Assembly (NCBI RefSeq): GCF_905404315.1
Contig: NC_066290.1
Coordinates: forward strand, 10,663,453 to 10,727,452
Reading direction: 5' to 3'
Length of the DNA stretch: 64,000 nt
Source of the DNA: Leptidea sinapis
Taxonomy: Eukaryota; Arthropoda; Insecta; Lepidoptera; Pieridae
Part shown: positions 1 to 13,035 of the stretch, in pieces
Layout of the letters: every line of letters begins with the position of its first letter
Numbering within the stretch: position 1 is the stretch's first letter
Made by a program: the position numbers and the translations under genes
Notes under the pieces: model-generated
Seen by the model: the letters and a program-made list of their open reading frames with translations, nothing else
Told to the model about the DNA's origin: nothing
Database searches by the model: none

Positions 1-170
1 AATTTCTTATTATTACAATCGAACATGGCTTTTAAAATAAATGTGTAGAGTGTGGACTGTAGTGTTATAACAATAAAAATTTATAAAATTTGATGAAACC
101 ATAGACTTCGTTTTAGAATATACCTACTTTCGGATACCGTATACAGTATAACCGGCGCGGTAGCTAGCTT

Positions 171-287
171 CAAAGTACTAAGGGCCTAAATCCAAGAGTG
201 TCTATTATTCAAAATACTAAGGACCTATATCCAAGAATGTTTAATATTCAAAATACTAAGGACCCAAATCCAAGAGTGGCTGAATTT
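171..287. repeat. 39 bp tandem repeat, three copies
   Basis: Three copies start at 171, 210 and 249, each around TACTAAGG..CC.A.ATCCAAGA. They differ at several positions, so the array is old. Confidence 0.85.
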
Positions 288-576
288 TTACGACTTGTCA
301 ATCAAAATCGGTTACAATTGATTGGCTTACCCTTTCTATCTTGCTTTTAGATATGTTCTTCTCCCTCGCACGCTTTGTTCGTCTATACGCTTATATATTT
401 CAAGTATACATATATGACTATAATAGATATAGCGCCGAAATAATGAGAATAACTTGAGACTTCACAGTGTCTATTTTACAACTTACAACCCTTGAAATCG
501 TATTATGATTGCTGACGGTACTTGGAAAATATTGAACCAAGGGGATCATCACATATTAAATATCACTAATATTATA

Positions 577-937
577 AATGTGAATTTGTTTGTTACGCTT
601 TCACGCCGGAGCTCATGAACCGATTTTGATGAAATTTGGTACACCGATAGAATAAACCCTGGGAAAGGACATAGGCATATATACATTATAATCCCGGGAA
701 AAATCATGGAACCCGCGGGATTTATAAAAAAATTAAATTCACGTTTATGAGCTATAACTAGACCAATAGTAGGTTTAGTTTGTAATAGCAATCTTCCTCG
801 AAATAACATAATACATTAATACAGCGAAAACGGGAACCGCAACTGGAATAGGACATGAGATAATCTTCAATTCCAAACTTTTTAATATTTTTGAAAACCC
901 TTTATCTACTCGGAGGAAGTCGCGGGCATCAGCTAGT
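577..937. mobile_element. Decayed TIR-type insect repeat ending GTCGCGGGCATCAGCTAGT
   Basis: Contains the CACGCCGGAGCTCATGAACC / GATTTTGATGAAATTTGGTA block and ends with GAAGTCGCGGGCATCAGCTAG, like the right end of the element at 52453-53106. The left end is lost. Confidence 0.5.
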
Positions 938-1132
938 GTTAAATATACTTGATACAATAATTGTCTATGTACACACATACGTACGTCACTTAAAATGATA
1001 TCTACATTGTGCATTACATCCCATTAGTACATGATAAGAAAATACTGTTTACCGTTAAAACAATGACGTCATCGGGAATAGTCATAATGGTAGATAATAA
1101 ATACACAAATTGTAATAAATGATGTTAATAGT

Positions 1133-1324
1133 ATGATATCTGTACTTATAATTCCACGTAAGCTTATTACTCCACTTCCTCGAACGATTCTAGGTACCAA
1201 TTCCCCAGTCCTACGGTTATGTCAAATTTTAAATTCTTATAGCGTAGCTGATATTGACATATTATTTGCTGATTCCATAGCCAAATTCCGCAAGACCGTT
1301 TGCACCAACTTTGATAATCTTTAA
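1133..1324 (+). pseudogene. Possible LINE C-terminal fragment
   Basis: A 63-codon ORF with PRKLITPLPRT..TNSPVLRLC and a tail SIAKFRKTVC. This layout resembles the far C-terminus of insect LINE ORF2 proteins, but there is no RT motif, so the call is tentative. Confidence 0.3.
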
Positions 1325-1918
1325 TAATGATATAATTGTAAAATTAATGTAACTTTATATAACTATGTTAACTCATTTATTAATTTAAAAAAACTGTTTA
1401 CCTAATTTCTAACTTATTCTATATAATACTCGAAATTAATTATTTCTGTGCATGCTGTGTTTATTTGTAAGTAATCACTACATTTAGTTCCTAGTTTTTA
1501 GTTTTACTTTTTATATTTGTAAGCAAAGTCATTGACAGATTGACAGATGACGGCTATAATCTCGTAAAAACGGAGATGAGCCGAAATCCACTACGTTTTT
1601 AGCATCTGTTCGCTTTCAAACTTAGCCGGATTATAGTTCGTCGCCAATCGCCATACTGTAATTACTACTATGTCAAACTTATGTCAAATAACGTTTCATA
1701 CTAAACAAAATTTAAATTTTTACTTAATTAAGCATTCCGCCTCTTATTACGTAGTATTTACATCCTCTTTGGTTAGTGTAAGCGATTTTGATTGACAAGT
1801 AATAATCAGTCAGTCAAGCTTGCAATTTTAGCTCCTCAATATTTTGAATATTAATTAACCACTAGCTAATGCAGACATTGACAAATCAAAGGACGTCAAT
1901 ATGCTACTGCATTCTCAT

Positions 1919-2095
1919 AGCCTAAACACATGATCGGTACGGCCGGACCATCGGTCGATCCGGTGGGCGCCTTGCACATATTGGTAATAATAATAATTAT
2001 GTTCGATGGAAAATGCCACATACCATCGGATATGATCGAATCATCGCGTCCGATAGTTCGGGCCATACTAAATCCTATCATATTGTGTTTAGGCT
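1919..2095. mobile_element. Foldback MITE, copy A
   Basis: A 177 bp element that starts AGCCTAAACACA and ends TGTGTTTAGGCT, with partial pairing along most of its length around a TAATAATAATAATTATG centre. It is related to the element at 2594-2800. Confidence 0.65.
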
Positions 2096-2593
2096 TAGAT
2101 AAGTCTATGATACGTATCGTCAATAGGTATGACATCATTTTGTTCCAGGGTAAGCTGTAAAAAATAAATAAAAGGGTACATATTAATGTCGGTCTTGGAC
2201 TTAACATTGTGTACCTTGGCGAATGTATTAAAATTGCAAGAGGAAATAAGTTTTAATAACAAGTTACATATGAAGGGTTATTAAGTAGCTATACTATATA
2301 ATATATAGATAATTTTTATGAATTTAAAGCAATAAGAATGCTTATTATCATGGACAGAATTTGTGTGATAACATAGACTGTACCTATCTAAATATAATCT
2401 TAATACTGCATCCACTTGTTCTATTGTAAAAAATTGAGATAGAAGGAAGATTTCGTTTCATTTATATAAATATGTAGTAGACTGCATTCAAAGATTTTAA
2501 GAACCGACTTCCTCAACCGGATTTCTGACCGGACTGAAATGGAAAAAGTATTTACCTCTTTTAAAGCTTAAACGGATCGGTCGGATTTGATAT

Positions 2594-2800
2594 AGTCTAC
2601 AAACATGATTGGATTTGGTATAGCCGAACCATCGGACGCAGTCCGGTACCGGACCATATTCGATGGTATGTCGCATTGTCCTTCGCACAAAATTATTATT
2701 ATTATAGTCCAGACCGTACCGAAAACGACGGCGGACCAATTGGTGCGAGGCGTCCACCTACGCCCACCAGCCGTACCAAATCCGACCATGTGTTTGGGCT
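2594..2800. mobile_element. Foldback MITE, copy B
   Basis: 207 bp. The arms pair around an ATTATTATTATTATAG centre: GGATTTGGTATAGCC near the left end faces the inverse of GGATTTGGTACGGCT at the right. The right end GTGTTTGGGCT matches the end of copy A. Long spurious ORFs on both strands result from this palindromic structure. Confidence 0.65.
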
Positions 2801-2809
2801 ATTATAATA

Positions 2810-4835
2810 ACATCGAAAGGTCACAAGTGACAACGATTTTTTTCCGTGGGACACCTGTAAAGTGGTATGAACATATTTATTATTTATCAAAATAATATTT
2901 TTTTACTTATTTCAAATTACCTTGTATCTCTACGTAGATAGTTTCCAAAAATAAACTTCTCAATATAAGGCTCACTTTACTCAGCAAAATACAAAATACC
3001 AAAATAATGTAATGAATATAAAAATTACAATGGAATTTAACGAACTTGTATATCAGATAGATAATAAACGAAACCGGATAGTTGATACCTATTTAATTCA
3101 TCAATCCACAAATATTTTAGCATCGTTAGGAACATTATTACCTACATCGATATTCATTTGATTCAAGGTTCTTTTTCGTTTGTGAATTAATTTATCTACA
3201 TTGTTTTAAAAGTTACTTTTCTATCACGTAGATCTTTCCTTGTTCTTTTAAATGATAACCTGACAAACTAGCTCTTGAATAAGTCATTCAAATGCTTACC
3301 TGTGTTTAAAATAATCCGAAATTTGGCTCATTTTCCAAAATATCTGAAGCATTAACATAAACAACACTTGGTTGATCCAGGTAAAGAACTTGTAGCAGCT
3401 TTCCATTGTTCCCTATTCCAGATAACTAATAAAATAAGACAATATTTTAATCATTCGTCCGGGATACGAAATGTTCACAACACAATCACATGAGCTTAGA
3501 GACTGATTGACCAAATCACCGAACTCGTTGGCAAGTGCACGCGTACTGAAGCCGTCAATCGTGTACTCAAACGATACGGCTCAGTACAAGTGTCCGCCAG
3601 CGGAGCGCCAATGATGACGAAATATTATGACTCATGATGCGTAGTACTGGGAGTACAATACCTACAGAAACAGATAATATTGTCCACATTCGTGAGACGG
3701 TGAGGGTCAATTCATAGTAGGTCAACGAGAATAATTATGTGTTATCGATTTAAGTTCTATATTTACAACAGTATTAATACAATGTTTGTATCCAGGATTA
3801 CCACAAAATGTATTTTCTGTCAATAGCATGGCCACTTCGAACAAAGTCCGAGACTGAAGATAACACAGATGAAGACGGAAGAGGAAGAAGATAATAACTT
3901 GTCAACAAAAATATGATATTTCCGGATTTGCTTTGCGAGGGGTGTCGCTTAAAGTTTTTTTTTTAAATATCGTAAGTGGAATATTCAATTTCGAAGGAGT
4001 CGTCGCGTTTTAGGCACTTGCATACATGATGCAATAAAATCATTGATCCCACTGTTGTTTTACAGATATAAATTTTTCTTCAGGACCTTTGTTACTGTAA
4101 ACACGGCTAATTCAGGCTTCTTTTAGGCGTGTTGGGCACTTTATTTTGTTCATTTTATGTGTGTGAGAATTTTGCACTTATTTCGTGTGGTCTTTTCTTT
4201 GGGTGATAAATAAAAGTCGCATTGAACCAGGGCACTCAGAGATATAACCCTTAAGTTAACGTGTTGCTTAGATAAGGCCATAATCGTTACATGCTGTAGT
4301 TTCAATTAATAATCGTAGTACCATGGTAGGATCATGTCAGGACTCAGGAGTTCAGGACTATGTTATGCTATAAACACATCCGGACATAGTGGGCGAGTTA
4401 GTATGCTCATTTGGTCTCTTATATAAAACGATTGATAAGCTACCCTCCTTTTCGCGGTCGGGTAAATAGAAACGACAGCATGTAAAACAACCATGACCCA
4501 AATAAAACAGACTTAATGACACGTATGTGAACGATTGTTTCGAAATGGTTTAATCAGTGTTTTCAATAAGAATAGCTAACTACTGCTTCATTTGTGTGCA
4601 TTAGACTTTTCTTTTTCTGTGGAATGAACCTAAATACCGATCACATATATAGAAAACTAGCTGGTGCCTCCGTACACTCCCGTGTCTAACGTATGGATGT
4701 CAAAATTGGGCTCTAACAGACTATATCTGAGAAAAAATTAAAGTGTGCTAAAATTCCATAGAAATCTAAGGCGTGATTGGACTTAGAAGACGAGACAGTA
4801 ACATTAAGAGTCTGACAAAATACAAAAACGCACAC
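2810..4835. other. No gene or clear repeat seen
   Basis: AT-rich sequence with stops in all frames. No recognised element. Confidence 0.4.
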
Positions 4836-4839
4836 TAGT

Positions 4840-5065
4840 TGACGAGTCAAAAGCTAAAGTGGAAATGGACTGGACATTATTTAATGGTTGTCCATCAACC
4901 GTTACACAATGGTATTCAAGAGAGGGGAAACCAAGGAAAGATAGACAGATTAGAAGGTGGGAGGACAATTTTAAAGTGTAGCAGGACCAGACTGGATGAG
5001 GGCAGCTAGAGAGCGAGTAAAGTAGAAATCCTTATAGGAGGCCTTTGTCGAAAGACATTACTAGC
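4840..5065 (+). pseudogene. LINE-D (RTE-like) C-terminal scrap
   Basis: Reads KDRQIRRWEDNF, then a stop, then a degraded W..AA..R..W pattern typical of the end of RTE-type ORF2. It is short and broken. Confidence 0.45.
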
Positions 5066-5069
5066 TGAG

Positions 5070-5955
5070 TTAATTTAAGTTTTATTTACAAGAAAAATTT
5101 TATAAGTAGTAATAATAAAGGCTAATATAATTTTTTTAAGTAGCTTTTGTATGTTGTCCCGAACTTTTGTTATTCATGTAAAATGAGAACTAATCCTGTT
5201 CACTACTTTTTTCGTTTTGCCAGGACAGACACACAGATAGGGCTTATTTTTATATAAAATATGGATTACAATGTGATATCGTACAATAATCTCTCCATCT
5301 TGGTTTTTATGTGTACGTTAGCCTCCGTTAAAGTTTTAAATTATAAATATAGTGAAATTAATGTTACCTCAGAGTTTAAAACGTTGATTAGTATCCTCAT
5401 TCGAAGATAAATTGGTGTTGCACCAAAATTTCCAGTGGATCCGGCACAAATCACTCAACATTTTACTGTAATATCGCGTCTATTGAATAATAAGCAGACT
5501 TCAACAACACAAACACAAGAACAAAAATATTTTGAAACAGTGTACAGAGAAACAATTGAATCAACTCGGTGCAGTTTATAAAGTGTAACTATCCTTCAAT
5601 GTGTTCAATCTAATCTAACTGTAACTGTATTGTGCATAATTGTGTTGGGTATTACAAAAATACATTTTTTCTTTTTATGTGTGAGGGTACTTTTAAAACT
5701 ACAATTAAACTTTACGTTGAGACACCTGAACTGCTTGAACTTTAAAATTTACATATTTCATATAGTTCCTCTTACACCGCGTAGCTCTGTAATAAGACGG
5801 TGGACTCATACAGTGAAGACCCCAGTTCTTATCCCAAGTGAAATAGAGTTTTTTTTTATCTAATTTTTTTTTATATATTACTTTGGAATTCTAGGTTTGC
5901 CGAAGCTAGTGCTCGTGTCCAACCAGACATTATTTGTTGTACTAAGACTTTTCCC
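5070..5955. other. No gene or clear repeat seen
   Basis: AT-rich. Short ORFs only, none recognised. Confidence 0.35.
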
Positions 5956-5959
5956 AGGG

Positions 5960-8110
5960 GTTAACAAATGCACACCAGTTCGTTGAACTATGTCTCAAAA
6001 CGTAACATTACGTAATCCTACTAAGAAAGTGCCTACGGATCGGTGTGAAAAATGTATAACTAGGGAAGAGATGGTGGAACTGATTCGCGACGGGATTAAC
6101 TCAACCTTTGAGGCTATATTTAAAGAATTTAAAGATGAGATTAAGGCTGATCTTAATAAATCAATAGCCTCTGAATTAAAAAAACAGATAAAATCGCAGC
6201 TAGTTGATATGGAACGAATGAAAGAATCTCAGGCTGGGTTACAAAATAATTTGGAAGATGCTAAGCAGCTTATATGCAAACTTAAATCAGAAATTTAAAA
6301 TAATGTGGAGCAAATTGAGGAAATAAAATCACAGATCGGAATATAACAGCAATGGGGACGTTTAAGCAATTTGGAAATTGTGGGCTTACCTGAAAAATCT
6401 AACGAATCTTTACCGGATATTATAAGAAAAATTGCGCTTCATGCGCTTTATTGAACAAATAAATATTTCAGGACTTAAACAATATAACCTTACTTGCAAT
6501 CATAGTCATAATATATTAGACTTAATATTCAGTAATTTTTTTCTTAAGTGTTACTAAATCTAACACATCTTTCGTGAATGTAGATAAATATCACCCATGT
6601 TTAGAAATCGACGCATCCGAACTGATGCTACGCAATTTTCCGAAACACATCCTGAAAAACACAATTTCTTCCGTGCTAACTATGACGAAATTAACAAAGC
6701 TTTAATCGAAATCAATTGGCATCTGGTTCTTAGAAGTGTAAATATTGACGATATTGTTAAAAGATTTTATACAACATTGTTTAAATTAATTAATTAAATA
6801 AAGGAATTTATGCCAAAAAGTAAAAAAAGATTGCAGAAATATCCTCTTTGGTATACAAAATCACTCATTTATATAATAAAAGATAAAAGAAGGCTCATAA
6901 AAGATGGAAAACTTATAAAAATCCAAGAGATTATGATGAATTTTCTTTACTGCGAGCTCGTGAAAAACAAGTTATTAGAAAATGTTACGTTTCTCACATA
7001 GAGCACTTACAAAATAATGTCATAAAAAATCCAAAACATTTATGGACGCATATAAAGAATTCAACACAGAACAATTTGGGATATCCTAATCCAATTAGCC
7101 TAGGAATTCAAGTTTTTTCAACAGAACAGGATGCATGTGAAGGTTTCAGTAAGTTTTTTGAAGGTGTGTTTCAAAGTCCCGCGACAAGATACAATCTCCC
7201 ACTCTTACGAGAATCTGATGATATTTGCAATGGTATAAATGTAACTAAAGAAGAAGTTTACAAGATACTAAATAAATTGGACGTAAGTAAAGGCCCAGGG
7301 AGTGATGGATTGCCAAATATATTTTTACAAAAGTGTTCAAAACTCTGACTGAACCTCTTACCCATATTTTCAATTTATCTCTTAATACATTTGGAATATT
7401 CCCGGCTATTTGGAAGGAGGCCCTTATTGTACCTATCCATAAAAACGGCCCCAGAAATAAAATTGAACAGTATCGTCCTATTTCAATACTGAATTCATTT
7501 GGAAAGCTATTTGAAAAATTAGTATTTAATAAAATTAGTCCAATTATTTTGAAACTAATTCCCTCAGCACAACATGGATTTATACCAAAACGCTCGACAG
7601 TAACAAACTTGGCTCTTTTTTCCGATTTCATTTTAAACAGTATGGATGATGTGATGATCCAAGTAGATGTAATTTATACAGATTTCCAAAAAGCATTTGA
7701 CCGCGTGGATCATATAATACTACTTCACAAACTACATGCTCTAGGAATTCGGGGAGATCTCTATAGATGGATAAAATCGTATATTACCAAACGAAGGCAA
7801 GCAGTAGTTACAGGTAGTTTCAAGAGTAGTTATACAGAAATTCTGTCGGGTGTACCACAAGGCTCTATTTTAGGGCCTCTCTTGTATAACGCTTACCTAT
7901 TCGGTATTGATTTGTGAATAAAAAATTCAAAATATTTACTATTTGCCGATGACAAAAAAAATTTCATTAAAGTTGGTTGCCTTAATGACTGCGTTCGATT
8001 ACAGGGAGACTTAAATAACTTGTCAGAGTATTATAAACTAAATAGAATATCGATCAATGCAGATAAATGCTTGCACGTATCTTTTACACGTAAAATACAA
8101 ATATATAAAT
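5960..8110 (+). mobile_element. LINE-E, degenerate Jockey-like retrotransposon
   Basis: 5990-6298 is an ORF1 start: CEKCITREEM, then a lysine/glutamate-rich probable coiled coil. About 6360-6430 continues it in another frame (LSNLEIVGLPEKSNESLPD). The reverse transcriptase follows from about 7080: KGPGSDGLPN, IWKEALIVPIHKNGPRNKIE, QYRPISILNSFGKLFEKL, YTDFQKAFDRVDH, GVPQGSILGPLL, then LLFADDKK at about 7935 after a stop. Stops and frameshifts break it throughout, and the endonuclease is largely missing. Confidence 0.8.
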
Positions 8111-8119
8111 ATGAGTATA

Positions 8120-8561
8120 GAAAAGCTGCAGAACTAAGCATATTCGCCAATCCTTCAATATGGGGGCCCCACTGCAATTTGGAATCAAGAGTAATGCCAA
8201 GAAATACAGCAGATTCCACTGGTTTTACTACCTCTTCATTTAATAAAATATTCGCATCTACATTTTTGACATTTGGCGCGGTGAATTTAATATATTTGGT
8301 TTTATGACTATTTAACAATAAGTTATTGGCGCTAAACCAGTACACGATGTCAGATAGAGCATTGTTTACTTCGTCAAACAATACTACTACCTTGTGTTTT
8401 TTTTCTACAAGGTTAGGTAGATCATTTATATAAATTAGGAAGAGGAAGGGTCCAAGAATAGACCCTTGTGGTACCCCCATACCGAGAGGAGTCCCAGGAG
8501 TGAATGTAAGTGAGTGAATTGATCTTTTTTGATAGTTAACTGAGTAATAACATAAGTTCAC
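8120..8561 (-). mobile_element. LINE-B-related RT fragment with its FADD motif deleted
   Basis: Reads GVPQGSILGPFLFLIYINDL, then VVVLF joined straight to DEVNNALSDIVYWF, then FLGITLDSKLQWGPHI. In the LINE-B copy at 21.2 kb the same stretch has VLFADDTSLIFKVK in between, so a small in-frame deletion removed the catalytic Asp pair. Close to the LINE-B family but divergent. Confidence 0.7.
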
Positions 8562-8870
8562 TGTTCACTGCTAAGATTGATTCTTTTCATAAATCTTATT
8601 ATATTATCTTCTGCAGTGAGCTGACGTATCTCAATTGGTTGAAGAATTGGACTTCCCAGAGAGATACTAAGTTTACGCATGAAAGGACAACATACAGAGA
8701 AAATGTGTAACGGAGTTTTATCTGCACTATTGCTGAATCTGCACGCTCTGCAATCTCTGATACCTAGGATTGAGAGGTTAATTAAAAACACATTTCACAC
8801 ATAACATATTTAAAACAGTTTAATGTGCAGTTCCCAGTTTTCCCCAATTAGCCTTATTAAATATTATATA
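8562..8870 (-). mobile_element. LINE-F tail, C-terminus after an RNase H domain
   Basis: Reads ILGIRDCRACRFSNSADKTP then LHIFSVCCPFMRKL. This matches the CRxC...E.TPLHI..C.....R pattern at the end of LINE proteins of the I/Jockey groups. The same block recurs at 38340-38950. Confidence 0.5.
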
Positions 8871-9450
8871 CTATACATACATTATTATTAAACCATGTAG
8901 GTGTTCATCGTAAAATTCGATAAAACAGTATTAACAAATCACAGAAGTATACGTACTTATGTCTGACAGATTTGATGTTAGCGAATTTACGAACAAAAAA
9001 TATCGATTGAAGATTTATTCATAGATGTGATGTTGACATCCCTACACGCACCTCACGCTATATCTGCTTGTATCAACGCTAGTAGTGAAGGTGTTCAACT
9101 CACTCAGGATATAAGTAAAAGAACAGAATCGAAAAGAAGCTCAGTTAAGGAATAGTTTTGGTATATGAAAAATCATGGAAGTGTCAAATAGATTTTAAAA
9201 TCATAAAACACCTTATCATTCAACTTTTATGTTTAAATCTAAACTAACAACAATAAAAAGAGACAAGCATATCCGAAAAGATAAACAAGAATCATAATAC
9301 GTTTACGATAAGATAAGAAAAAGCCAATGCTGTGGAATGTTTTGTTGGTACTTTTAGTAGGTACCTAATGTACTATAGTTAAATGTTAAGTGCAAAGTTA
9401 AGAAGTTTTCCTCGGCTTCCACCGCACCGCGTTTTCCCACTTGTGTTCCG
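8870..9450. other. No gene or clear repeat seen
   Basis: AT-rich. No supported feature. Confidence 0.35.
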
Positions 9451-9454
9451 ATAA

Positions 9455-9660
9455 GCTGTTTCACCGGATTCCTGTCGCCGAATTCCACCTTCGCACGACA
9501 CGCCACTAGTTATAACATCATCCCCACCATCTGGATGTGTGGTGGTCCTCCACAGTGCGGTTTTCAAGGAGCTTTCTTCCACGTGCTACAAAGCTGTGGA
9601 ATGAACTTCCTTGTGCGATGTTTCCGAGACGATACGACATGGGTACCTTCAAAAAAGGTC
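9455..9660 (+). mobile_element. LINE-A 3' remnant
   Basis: Carries the AATTCCACCTTCGCACGACA and CACCATCTGGATGTGTGG blocks and ends GACATGGGTACCTTCAAAAA, collinear with the end of the LINE-A copy at 47.8-50.07 kb. Confidence 0.8.
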
Positions 9661-10394
9661 AATTTTAAATAGAATCGAAGGAAATATGGTGCGATGTTGT
9701 GTTTTACGATGTAAAAGTGATAGTGAAAGAACATTTGTGTTATATAATGTATCTATATAATATATATACGATATTATCTGTCTCAAGTTGGCCATGCCAA
9801 TCCGATGTCTAGTTACTATACTTGGTCTATGTGATTTTGTTTAAATTTTATTATGATTCTGTAGGATATAGTTATAAATAGCGCGAATAGCTTCGGAGCA
9901 CGTATACTTATACAAAGATGACGTACCAATTACTTTAACTGCAAAATAGATAGACTTTACTGTAACTATCTATATAATTAACTATATTGGTCTGAATATC
10001 AATACATTATTATATTTTAATTACCTACAGTGCAATATAAGCATTACAAATACCACATACGAGTATATTATAAATTCGTTTTAAATGATAAGTATTTATA
10101 GAATTTTAATGTGGACAATCATACTCTGCAATCAATAATTAATTTATTTGAACTTGAACTGAAATGAAATTCTAACAATCTAATGTGTAGTTTGAAAATT
10201 TGTCCAATAAACGTTAGGAGGGTTTTTCTAGAAAGACATGACAGTAAATTTTGTTCGAGTTTCGGCAATAGTTTTTTAGGCTTTTAAGACTCTTTCTAAT
10301 TTCTAAAGTTCTCGAAGTATTGAAATTACAGATGAAATCTATTTCGCATGATTTAATGAAGAATGATTGTATCAGGTACATACCCATCACCTGT
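9661..10394. other. No gene or clear repeat seen
   Basis: AT-rich. No supported feature. Confidence 0.35.
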
Positions 10395-10661
10395 GGGAGG
10401 CTCCTTTGTACAGGGTGCCGGCTAGATAATAGGTATCGCAATGGCGCCTATTTCTGCCGTGAAGCAGTAATGTGTAAGCATTACTGTGTTTCGGTCTGAA
10501 GGGCGCCGTGGCTAGTGAAATTACTGGGCAAATGAGACTTAACAACTTATGTCTCAAGTTTTTCAAAAATCCTGGGCGGCACTGTATTTTAATGGGCAGG
10601 GCGTATCAATTACCATCAGCTGAACGTCCTGCTCGTCTCGTCTCTTATCTTCATAAAAAAA
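10395..10661 (+). repeat. R300 interspersed repeat, short form
   Basis: Starts GGGAGGCTCCTTTG and ends TCTTCATAAAAAAA. It lacks the stretch before the right hairpin arm (TGTCTCAAG joins TTTTTCAAAAATCC). Confidence 0.85.
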
Positions 10662-10979
10662 GGTACATAACATCTCCTAACTTACGATACTAAAAAGTAA
10701 ACTTTGGGTTGATCTATTATTTAAAAGGTGTCGTATTTCAGGTAAGTGCCCCTTTAAATTAACAGAATCGTGTAACTACACGTTTTCAATCATTTTCCTA
10801 AATAATTACATTTCAATTGCTAAAACAAATTACTTCGCCGACGAATGTTGACTGAACAATTGATGATTATTATAAACGTATATATACAATAGACTTTGAA
10901 CATTTCTGCCACGAAATATGGTGTTAATTTGAATTAATGTTTTGTAGTTCAATTTATTTTATATTTAACGAATGCGTAG

Positions 10980-12265
10980 ATGTGGGTGTGTTCCCTGACC
11001 TCATGAAATACAGCAAAATTATACCTTTGTTTTAATCGGGCAGTTCTTTTGACCCTGCAAATTTCAGGTCTTTTTCAGTCCTACCTGTTTTTAGTAATAA
11101 TTTTGAAAAACTTTTGTTTCGGCACCTACAAATGCATTTTTGTAAATTATTGAAGAAAATTATATTGGTTTCACTAGGGCCTTATCAACAATTAATGCAG
11201 GTACTAGACTCATTGAACACGTCTTCGACGCCTGGGAAGAGTCACAGGATGCATTGGGCATTTTTTGTGATTTGTCCAAAGCATTTGTCTGCGTCCACCA
11301 TGTAACTTTACTTCAAAAACTAAGTCATTATAGAGTAAAAAATACAGCCCTCTGTTAAAATCATATTTAAGCGAAAGACTTCAGATAGTCGATATAAATG
11401 GCAAACGGTCTTCGGGTAAACCTGTAGGAATAGGTGTTCCGCAGGGTTCTATTTTCGGTCCTTACTTGTTTATTATATATATTAACGATTTACCGTTTGG
11501 GCTAAATGTTAGCCATGATATCGTATTGTTTGCATCAGCAAAATAAAGTTAAAAATAAGTGAAGTATCATCAGATACTTCAGATCATCATCATGACGTAC
11601 GGTATTTTACTGTGGGGTCATTCTGCTGGCATTGATATTGTGTTTGCTCTGCAAAAGAGATCTGTTCGTGCTATATATCAGTTTGGTTATAGACAGTCTC
11701 TCATATATAAATTTAAAAATATAAATTTTATAACTTCATTTCTTCTTTCATTGTCATTCAAAATTCATTGTCAATACAAAATCGTCACCTTTTTACTTTT
11801 AATAGTGATTTTCATTATTATGACACCAGAAATAAGGGATTGATCTAATTCTTGTAGGCTTCATAAGATACATAATAGCTTTAAGAGTAAATGTATAAGA
11901 CTTTTATAATATATTCCCAGCCACTGTTCAGGCATCATCTATAAATAAATTTAAATATTTTATTTACCAATGGCTCAGTCGTAAATCCTACTACTCCACA
12001 GCTCAATATCTATGTGATCCGACTGACGGGGCTAGATTATGATTATTTTATAACAATAGCAATAACAGTACAATATTGTATATTTCATTAAAAAGAGCGC
12101 AAAAAAAGAATGCTGGGAGAGTTTCTTGCGCCACTTCCTCTCTCTCAGAGCGCCATTTGTTACCGAAGCGGTAATAATATCTAGTATATTAGGAATTATA
12201 TCAAAAAGAATTCTAAACGAATCAATTTTGAGAAAATAAATGCCTTTAATGCCTTTTATAGTACC
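10980..12265 (+). mobile_element. LINE-B, degenerate copy with 3' end
   Basis: RT scraps at 10985-11540 (GVFPDLMKYSKIIPL, DPANF, then a broken GVPQGS block at 11430). The C-terminal block MTYGILLWGHSAGID is at 11590-11700. The shared 3' region then runs to about 12260, including GAAAGAATGCTGGGAGAGTTTC-type sequence and GAGCGCCATTTGTTACCGAAG. Same family as 19448-22270. Confidence 0.75.
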
Positions 12266-13035
12266 TACGTCAATATCTGCAGCCAAGTCTATTAGACAAT
12301 AGACATATTTATCTATTGCATGCATTATGTTTGGCACCGATTAAGTATTTATTGTATGCAGACACGCAGATCAAGCACTCGCTTCAATGAATGAGGAAGC
12401 AATAATTGAGTTATACAACACCGTCTAAATTTATTGACCTTGCACTTTGGTAATTCACGCACCGAGTACATGTCAAAGAATATTTAATAGTACAAGTAGA
12501 GAAGTCTCACACAAATCAGTTATAGAAATAAGGACAATATGGTGTAATTCAGATTGCACAGGGCTATTAACATACATTTTTATTTACCTAGATTGCCTCC
12601 CTTTCTATCGCGTGACTCTTACCTATTCTGACGACAATAGGGTTGTCTTCTTTATCCAACTACAGTTTTGGATAAAGAAGACCTACCTAGTATTTTAGGT
12701 CATATTTAAAAAAATGCTTAATTTTTCTATAATATATATAGTTAATATTCTTTCGTTGTCAAACCTACATTAGTTGCAGATAGTAATGTATGCGTTGGAA
12801 GACCACGACATAGTAATACCTACTTAGCATAGGAAATAAACAGCTACCTAGCTATCATGAATGGTAATTTCATAGTAATAATAATCACTATACATAAGAT
12901 GGTTGCAGGGCCTTTAGGAAGCTTAAAAAATTTAAATATGGATCGCAATGACCCTTAACATGCTTTGCTTTTTTATGTTTCTCCATCTTTAAAAGATCGG
13001 TCGGACCGGTGAAGTAGTAGGTGAGCAAAACTCGC
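12266..13035. other. No gene; one perfect hairpin at 12645-12682
   Basis: Stops in all frames. GTCTTCTTTATCCAA at 12645-12659 is perfectly inverted at 12668-12682 across an 8 nt loop. Confidence 0.5.

Larger units (their letters stand above)
293..1800. mobile_element. ~1.5 kb TIR element, non-coding
   Basis: Starts ACTTGTCAATCAAAATCG at 293; the inverted copy ends at 1800. The 24 bp ends differ at one base. The right part (about 1530-1800) recurs at 30.48-30.90 kb. No transposase is visible inside. A target-site duplication (TSD) is not clear, so the outer limits could shift by a few bases. It contains an older TE remnant at 577-937. Confidence 0.55.

Noticed and set aside
1896..2207. Overlapping ORFs on both strands (103 and 76 codons)
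   Set aside because: They exist because the sequence is a foldback element; the two strands read similar sequence. No protein motif.
2497..2895. Four overlapping ORFs on both strands
   Set aside because: Same cause: the second foldback element.
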